A stretch of 64,000 bases of DNA from Bacillota bacterium (GTDB lineage: Bacteria > Bacillota > Clostridia > Lachnospirales > Lachnospiraceae): contig JAEYGZ010000036.1 of the NCBI GenBank assembly GCA_023409535.1, forward strand, positions 124,001 through 188,000, in the 5' to 3' direction. A program made the translations under genes and the position numbers. The notes under the pieces are model-generated. The model saw nothing but the letters and a program-made list of their open reading frames with translations. It had not been told where the DNA came from and made no database searches. The number at the start of each line of letters is the position of its first letter. Position 1 is the stretch's first letter. This document shows, piece after piece, positions 59,167 to 64,000 of the stretch.

Positions 59167-59195
59167 GAATGATAAAGAAAGGTATGGTAACCGGT

Positions 59196-59405
59196 ATGGC
59201 TGATAAAGAGATGAAATTAGAAGAGTCCTTTGAACAATTAAATCATATTCTTGAGGAGCTTGAAAAACCCGATGTCACCCTGGAGGATTCCTTTACGCTC
59301 TATCAGAAAGGTATGAAGCTTCTTAAAGGGTGCAATGATTCTATAGATAAAGTAGAAAAAGAGCTGATTATTTTAAGTGATAATGGAGAGTCAAATGAAC
59401 TTTGA
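59196..59405 (+). CDS. xseB: Exodeoxyribonuclease VII small subunit
   Basis: A protein of 69 residues: KLEESFEQLNHILEELEK (about 7-24), then SFTLYQKGMKLLKGCNDSI (about 32-50) and a basic helix, the XseB fold. The ATG at 59196 is taken as start; ATG 59184 and 59169 are in frame. The 140-base gap from xseA is atypical, since the pair usually overlaps, and it holds a family A element. It overlaps ispA by 11 bases. Confidence 0.93.
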   Translation: MADKEMKLEESFEQLNHILEELEKPDVTLEDSFTLYQKGMKLLKGCNDSIDKVEKELIILSDNGESNEL

Positions 59406-60312
59406 TCAGGAGCTTCAGACAAAGGTAAGTGAGATTGAAGAAGTTTTAAATAAATTTATCCCCAGGGAAGAAGGCAGCCAGAAGCTGATTATGTCTGCAA
59501 TGAATTATAGCTTAATGGCGGGGGGCAAGCGTCTTCGGCCGATGCTGATGGAACAGACCTATCTGCTGTTTGGCGGCAGGGAAAGGGCAATTTTGGAGCC
59601 CTTTATGGCAGCGATTGAGATGATTCATACGTATTCCCTGGTTCATGACGATCTTCCGGCAATGGATAACGACGAATACCGCAGAGGCAGAAAGACGACT
59701 CATGTGGTGTACGGTGAAGCGATGGGAATCCTTGCAGGGGATGGTCTTCTTAACTATGCCTTTGAAACTGCCCTGAAATCCTTTGATAAAATACCGGTTA
59801 TGGAACCCGGACAGCAGCTGATACTCTATAAGAATGTGGCCAAAGCAATGCAGGTGTTATCCGTCAAGGCGGGAATTTACGGAATGATCGGCGGTCAGGT
59901 AATCGACATGGAGGGCTGTGGCGGTAAGCCCACACGAAACCGTCTGGATCATATGTACCGTCTGAAAACAGGAGCATTGATTGAAGCCTCTATGATGATC
60001 GGTGCAATTCTGGCCGGTGCCGGTACGGAATATACTGATATGATTGAACAGATTGCCGGAGATATCGGACTGGCCTTCCAGATCAGGGATGATATTCTGG
60101 ATGTAACCAGTACCCCGGAGATGTTGGGTAAACCAATTCACAGTGATGAGAAGAATGATAAGACAACCTATGTAACTCTGATGGATCTGGTGAGTGCGGA
60201 GAATGAAGTGGTGCGAATTTCCGGCAGGGCAATTGGCGCTTATGAAGCATTACCGTATAAGAACGAGTTTTTGAAGAAATTAATCTTAAAATTGATAAAT
60301 AGAGAACATTGA
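59395..60312 (+). CDS. ispA: Polyprenyl (farnesyl) diphosphate synthase
   Basis: A protein of 305 residues that condenses IPP with DMAPP or GPP. The first Asp-rich motif is VHDDLPAMDND (about 89-99), followed by RRGRKTTH; the second is FQIRDDILDVT (about 227-237). The ATG at 59395 has GGAGAG 5-6 bases upstream and starts within the end of xseB, so they are coupled. The position between xseB and dxs is standard in Firmicutes. Confidence 0.94.
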   Translation: MNFDQELQTKVSEIEEVLNKFIPREEGSQKLIMSAMNYSLMAGGKRLRPMLMEQTYLLFGGRERAILEPFMAAIEMIHTYSLVHDDLPAMDNDEYRRGRKTTHVVYGEAMGILAGDGLLNYAFETALKSFDKIPVMEPGQQLILYKNVAKAMQVLSVKAGIYGMIGGQVIDMEGCGGKPTRNRLDHMYRLKTGALIEASMMIGAILAGAGTEYTDMIEQIAGDIGLAFQIRDDILDVTSTPEMLGKPIHSDEKNDKTTYVTLMDLVSAENEVVRISGRAIGAYEALPYKNEFLKKLILKLINREH

Positions 60313-60324
60313 GCAGGAAACGAG

Positions 60325-62199
60325 GTGGATCACTTGCCTAAACTACTGGACAATATCAATCAGGCAAATGATATAAAGAAAATAAATTATCAGGATTATG
60401 ACAGGCTGGCGGAGGAAATACGCAGCTTTTTAATTCAAAATGTAAGTAAAACAGGAGGACATCTGGCATCGAACCTGGGTGTCGTGGAGCTCACCATGGC
60501 ACTGCACCTTTTTCTGGGCCTCCCACAGGATAAGCTGGTATGGGATGTGGGCCATCAAGCCTACGTTCATAAGGTGCTTACCGGCAGGAAGGACTTGTTT
60601 CCTACTTTACGGCAGATCGACGGCTTATGCGGATTTCCGAAGCGTGAGGAAAGTGTCTGCGATTCCTTTGATACAGGGCATAGTTCGACAGCTATTTCAG
60701 CGGCACTTGGATTGGTAAAGGCCAGGGATTTAAGCGGTGGTTCCAACAAGGTGGTTGCAGTATTGGGAGACGGCGCCCTGACCGGAGGAATGGCTTTTGA
60801 AGCCATCAATAATGCAGGAAGGCTGAAGACTAATTTTATTATTGTTTTGAATGATAATAATATGTCCATCTCTGAAAATGTCGGCGGACTTGCCAATTAC
60901 CTTGGTAAGCTGAGAACCAGCTCAGGGTATACGGGCTTTAAGGAGAATATGGAGAATACCCTGAACCTTATGCCAGGTGTAGGAAAAGTAATTGTTGAGA
61001 AATTAAAGCGTTCCAAGGATGCAATTAAATATTTCATGCTCCCGAGCATGTTTTTTGAAGATATGGGGCTGACCTATATCGGACCCATTGACGGGCATAA
61101 TATCTCACAGATGCTGACAGCCTTTGATGCAGCCTCCAAGGCGAAGAAGGCAGTTGTAGTTCATGTGATCACAAAGAAGGGAAAAGGGTATCAGCTTGCT
61201 GAAAATTACCCCGCCCGCTTTCATAGTGTGGAACCCTTTGATATTCAAAGCGGGGCATCCCTCAGGGAGGATAAAACGCCTTCCTATACCAAGGCATTTT
61301 CCGATGCTATGGTACGTCTCGCCAAGGAAAATAATAAGGTAGTGGCAATTACGGCAGCTATGCCCTTTGGTACGGGATTATATGATTTTAAGAAACAGTT
61401 CCCGGACCGCTTCTTTGATGTAGGTATAGCGGAGCAGCATGCGGTAACCTTCGCGGCAGGCTTAGCCATGGGTGGATACAAGCCGGTGGTTGCCATCTAT
61501 TCCACCTTCCTGCAAAGAGCCTATGACCAGATTATACATGATGTTTGCATTAATTGCCTGCCGGTGATATTTGCTATCGACCGGGCAGGAATTTCGGGCA
61601 GGGACGGTAAGACGCATCAGGGTACCTTCGATCTGTCCTTCCTTTCACATATTCCGAATCTGGTGGTAATGGCTCCAAAGAATAAATACGAACTCGAGGA
61701 AATGCTGCGTTTTGCAGTGAACTATGATGGTCCTGTGGCAATCCGTTATCCCAAGGGAGATGCATATTCCGGTCTTGCACAGTATCAGGCTCCAATGGAA
61801 TATGGCACAGCTGAGAAGCTTATGACAGGTGATGAGCTTGCCATCCTTGCTGTGGGCAGTATGGTAAAGACAGGTGCCGAGATTGTGGACGCACTGAATG
61901 CGGATGAAATCAAGTCTACCCTGATAAATGTCCGTTTCGTTGTTCCGATGGATAAACAGATTATTGAGGAAGTATGTAAGGATCATAAGCTCATCGTCAC
62001 CCTGGAGGAGAACGTCAGGAGCGGCGGATACGGCCAAAAAGTAGCGGATTATCTCTGTGAAACTGATATACGGGATACTAGACTGCTTAACATAGCAGTA
62101 CCGGACCAGTTTATTGAGCATGGCGGTGTGAACGAGCTCCATCAGAGAATGGGATTGGATAAGCAGAGTATTATAGATAAGATAAAAGAATTATTATAA
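60325..62199 (+). CDS. dxs: 1-deoxy-D-xylulose-5-phosphate synthase
   Basis: A protein of 624 residues from GTG 60325, or 621 from TTG 60334. GTG has AGGA 7 bases upstream; TTG has GAGGTG 6 bases upstream, and either is possible. Thiamine diphosphate binding is seen in VLGDGALTGGMAFEA (about 148-162) and catalytic residues in FDVGIAEQHAVTFAAGLA (about 365-382); RAGISGRDGKTHQG (about 418) binds the substrate phosphate. It starts the MEP isoprenoid pathway from pyruvate and glyceraldehyde 3-phosphate. Confidence 0.95.
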   Translation: MDHLPKLLDNINQANDIKKINYQDYDRLAEEIRSFLIQNVSKTGGHLASNLGVVELTMALHLFLGLPQDKLVWDVGHQAYVHKVLTGRKDLFPTLRQIDGLCGFPKREESVCDSFDTGHSSTAISAALGLVKARDLSGGSNKVVAVLGDGALTGGMAFEAINNAGRLKTNFIIVLNDNNMSISENVGGLANYLGKLRTSSGYTGFKENMENTLNLMPGVGKVIVEKLKRSKDAIKYFMLPSMFFEDMGLTYIGPIDGHNISQMLTAFDAASKAKKAVVVHVITKKGKGYQLAENYPARFHSVEPFDIQSGASLREDKTPSYTKAFSDAMVRLAKENNKVVAITAAMPFGTGLYDFKKQFPDRFFDVGIAEQHAVTFAAGLAMGGYKPVVAIYSTFLQRAYDQIIHDVCINCLPVIFAIDRAGISGRDGKTHQGTFDLSFLSHIPNLVVMAPKNKYELEEMLRFAVNYDGPVAIRYPKGDAYSGLAQYQAPMEYGTAEKLMTGDELAILAVGSMVKTGAEIVDALNADEIKSTLINVRFVVPMDKQIIEEVCKDHKLIVTLEENVRSGGYGQKVADYLCETDIRDTRLLNIAVPDQFIEHGGVNELHQRMGLDKQSIIDKIKELL

Positions 62200-62243
62200 T
62201 TCTTTTGATCGCTTGAGTAAGAGTTTTTGGAAAGAGAGTAATT

Positions 62244-63071
62244 ATGAAGGAACGACTAGATGTATTAATGGTGAATCGCAGTCTTGCAGAATCCAGGGAA
62301 AAGGCGAAGGCCATCATCATGTCCGGCAATGTGTTTGTAGACGGGCAGAGGGAAGATAAAGCCGGAAGCACCTTTCACGAGGAGGTCAGGATAGAAGTCA
62401 GGGGCAATCCCCTTCGGTATGTAAGCCGCGGCGGTCTTAAGCTTGAGAAGGCAATTGCCCGCTATAGGATTACTTTGGCGGATAAAATTTGCATGGATGT
62501 GGGATCCTCCACCGGCGGTTTTACCGATTGTATGCTTCAGAATGGTGCTGTCAAGGTATATTCCGTTGATGTGGGAACAAACCAATTGGCCTGGAAGCTT
62601 CGTCAGGATGAGCGTGTAATATCCATGGAGAAGACCAATATCCGTTATCTCACACCGGATCAATTAACCGATAGGATAGCATTTGCCTCCATCGATGTTT
62701 CCTTTATCTCTCTGACAAAGGTGCTGCAGCCGGTTTGGGAGCTTTTACTTCCTGAGGGCGAGGTTGTATGCCTGATCAAACCCCAGTTTGAAGCCGGCAG
62801 AGACAAGGTTGGAAAGAAAGGCGTTGTCAGGGACCGTAAGATTCATGAGGAAGTTATCGAGCTTGTCAGTTCTTATGCCGCCTCTATTGGTTTTCATTGT
62901 CTTGATCTGGATTATTCGCCGATTAAGGGGCCGGAGGGCAATATTGAATATTTATTATATTTGAGAAAACAGGAACAGGAAGTCTCGCCAGTGAACTGCA
63001 AAGGTGAGGGTATCTCTGCTTTAAAGATACAACAGACAGTGGGTGAAGCTCATAACTCCTTAACGGAATAA
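62244..63071 (+). CDS. tlyA: TlyA family RNA methyltransferase
   Basis: A protein of 275 residues: N-terminal S4 RNA-binding domain (about 1-62, RLDVLMVNRSLAESREKAK), then an FtsJ-type SAM domain with CMDVGSSTGGFTDCML (about 88-103) and IDVSFISLTKVLQPV (about 151-165). It methylates ribose in rRNA and is often annotated as hemolysin. GGAAAGAGAG precedes the ATG. The C-terminal 25 residues are divergent. The place between dxs and nadK is conserved in Clostridia. Confidence 0.93.
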   Translation: MKERLDVLMVNRSLAESREKAKAIIMSGNVFVDGQREDKAGSTFHEEVRIEVRGNPLRYVSRGGLKLEKAIARYRITLADKICMDVGSSTGGFTDCMLQNGAVKVYSVDVGTNQLAWKLRQDERVISMEKTNIRYLTPDQLTDRIAFASIDVSFISLTKVLQPVWELLLPEGEVVCLIKPQFEAGRDKVGKKGVVRDRKIHEEVIELVSSYAASIGFHCLDLDYSPIKGPEGNIEYLLYLRKQEQEVSPVNCKGEGISALKIQQTVGEAHNSLTE

Positions 63072-63145
63072 GGCAAGAATAGTATGGAAATCGATTGGGA
63101 ATTGCGAATAAATATTAAATTTTATTAAAATATATTCAGTCGATA

Positions 63146-63174
63146 TTGAAATATATGGAATAATATGATAAACT
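63146..63174 (+). promoter_or_regulatory. Candidate promoter of nadK
   Basis: TTGAAA (63146-63151), 17 bases, TAAACT (63169-63174); nadK starts 46 bases downstream. Confidence 0.5.
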
Positions 63175-63219
63175 TTTGTCTTATGAGACATGCAGTCATT
63201 TGAGGAGAGTAGCAATCAG

Positions 63220-64000
63220 ATGGACAATTTTTTAATAATTACGAATAATGAAAAGGATCCAGGCCTTCGTGTAACAAAAAAGATTGCTGCTTATATCGAA
63301 AATGCCGGAAAACGTGCGATACTGGCTGATACCTTTCCTCTGGAATCAGGAGCTGAACTGCCTGGGAATGCAGAATGTGCAATTGTATTGGGCGGTGACG
63401 GAACGATTATACAGACGGCAAATGACCTGATGGCACGTGACATCCCGTTACTTGGTGTAAATATGGGAACCTTGGGGTTTCTGGCAGAGATTGAAGAACA
63501 GCATGTACCGGAGGCGCTTGAACGGCTGTTCAGGGATGACTACCGGACGGAAAAACGAATTATGATTGAAGGAAATGTATTCAATCAAGGTAATCATAAG
63601 GACGAAGAGCAAACCACGGCTTACGCATTGAACGATGTGGTCATAACCAGAAAAGGCTTTTCAAGAATTATCAGCCTGGGTATCTATGTCAATGATGTGT
63701 TGGTGGATAATTTTCGAGGGGATGGAGTAATCATTTCCACACCTACCGGTTCGACGGCGTATAATCTATCCGCCGGAGGGCCAATCGTAATGGCGCAGGC
63801 CTGTGTTATGGTAATTACACCGATTTGCCCGCATTCTTTGAGCCCGCGAAGTATCGTAGTATCTGCGGAAGATACAATTAAAGTGATTGTGGGAAAGAGT
63901 AAAAAGACACAGGAGGCAGAAGCGATTGCAACCTTTGATGGCAGCCGAGTCATGGACCTGGGTACAAACGACTTAATCCTGATGAAGAAGGCAAAATACA
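63220..64000 (+). CDS. nadK: NAD kinase (3' end outside the window)
   Basis: 260 codons are visible and the frame is open at the window end. The GGDGT motif (VLGGDGTIIQTAND, about 62-75), NMGTLGFLAEI (about 87-97), LNDVVITRKGF (about 134-144) and GVIISTPTGSTAYNLSAGGP (about 169-188) mark ATP-NAD kinase, which makes NADP. GAGGAGAG precedes the ATG. Only a few codons are probably missing. argR and recN would be expected next. Confidence 0.94.
   Translation, partial: MDNFLIITNNEKDPGLRVTKKIAAYIENAGKRAILADTFPLESGAELPGNAECAIVLGGDGTIIQTANDLMARDIPLLGVNMGTLGFLAEIEEQHVPEALERLFRDDYRTEKRIMIEGNVFNQGNHKDEEQTTAYALNDVVITRKGFSRIISLGIYVNDVLVDNFRGDGVIISTPTGSTAYNLSAGGPIVMAQACVMVITPICPHSLSPRSIVVSAEDTIKVIVGKSKKTQEAEAIATFDGSRVMDLGTNDLILMKKAKY

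Noticed and set aside
1..64000. tRNA, rRNA, CRISPR, prophage or insertion sequence
   Set aside because: I looked for cloverleaf arms with CCA-type ends, regular short direct repeats, and transposase or integrase motifs and found none that could be supported by eye.

Overview
The window reads as chromosomal DNA of a spore-forming, low-to-moderate GC member of the Clostridia, most like Lachnospiraceae. The evidence is a complete spoIIIA operon followed by asp23, nusB, xseAB, ispA, dxs, tlyA and nadK; a T-box in front of pheST; a yqeG-aroK-aroQ-pepP-efp block; strong AGGAGG ribosome binding sites; and several TTG and GTG starts. No rRNA, tRNA, CRISPR array, transposase, integrase or phage gene was seen.

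Layout. 0-3 kb: an envelope-sensing cluster (DUF1700-like end, DUF4097, PspC) and, on the minus strand, a CheY with a CheX-type phosphatase. 3-12.9 kb: argS, a DUF815 ATPase and de novo pyrimidine genes in pieces (pyrC-pyrF, pyrK-pyrD, pyrE), interrupted by a cyclophilin and a YjbQ protein. 13.2-18.2 kb: an AraC regulator and a four-gene operon alternating TIM-barrel sugar isomerases and Gfo/Idh/MocA dehydrogenases. 18.4-23.4 kb: queA and two ammonium transporters, the first fused to its own PII domain, each behind tandem terminator-like leader hairpins. 23.4-29.1 kb: a COG2509 flavoprotein, a HAD phosphatase and a polar amino acid ABC transporter. 29.2-33.6 kb: a frameshifted Nudix gene, then T-box-pheS-pheT. 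33.7-41.5 kb: small accessory genes, mscL, a nitroreductase, then yqeG to efp. 41.5-49.1 kb: an AT-rich accessory island of single small genes separated by a family of palindromic terminator-like elements. 49.2-50.8 kb: an orphan AnfO and aroE on the minus strand. 51-64 kb: sporulation and isoprenoid genes, ending inside nadK.

The most interesting structures are non-coding. Family B is five copies of a hairpin with a conserved apical sequence and compensating stem changes. It is confined to 41.4-46.2 kb and accompanied by four copies of a roughly 100-base promoter-like module, so the island looks like an array of cassettes. Family A is six dispersed copies of a GTGTGAA..TTCACAC palindrome, three of them with a second hairpin and each of those starting on the stop codon of a gene. 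Three nitrogen or amino acid transport operons share a promoter-then-immediate-terminator leader, which suggests antitermination control.

Three accessory genes carry single-base frameshifts and one has lost a standard start codon, while housekeeping genes are intact. This points to real decay of accessory genes more than to poor sequence, although raw-read confirmation would decide it.
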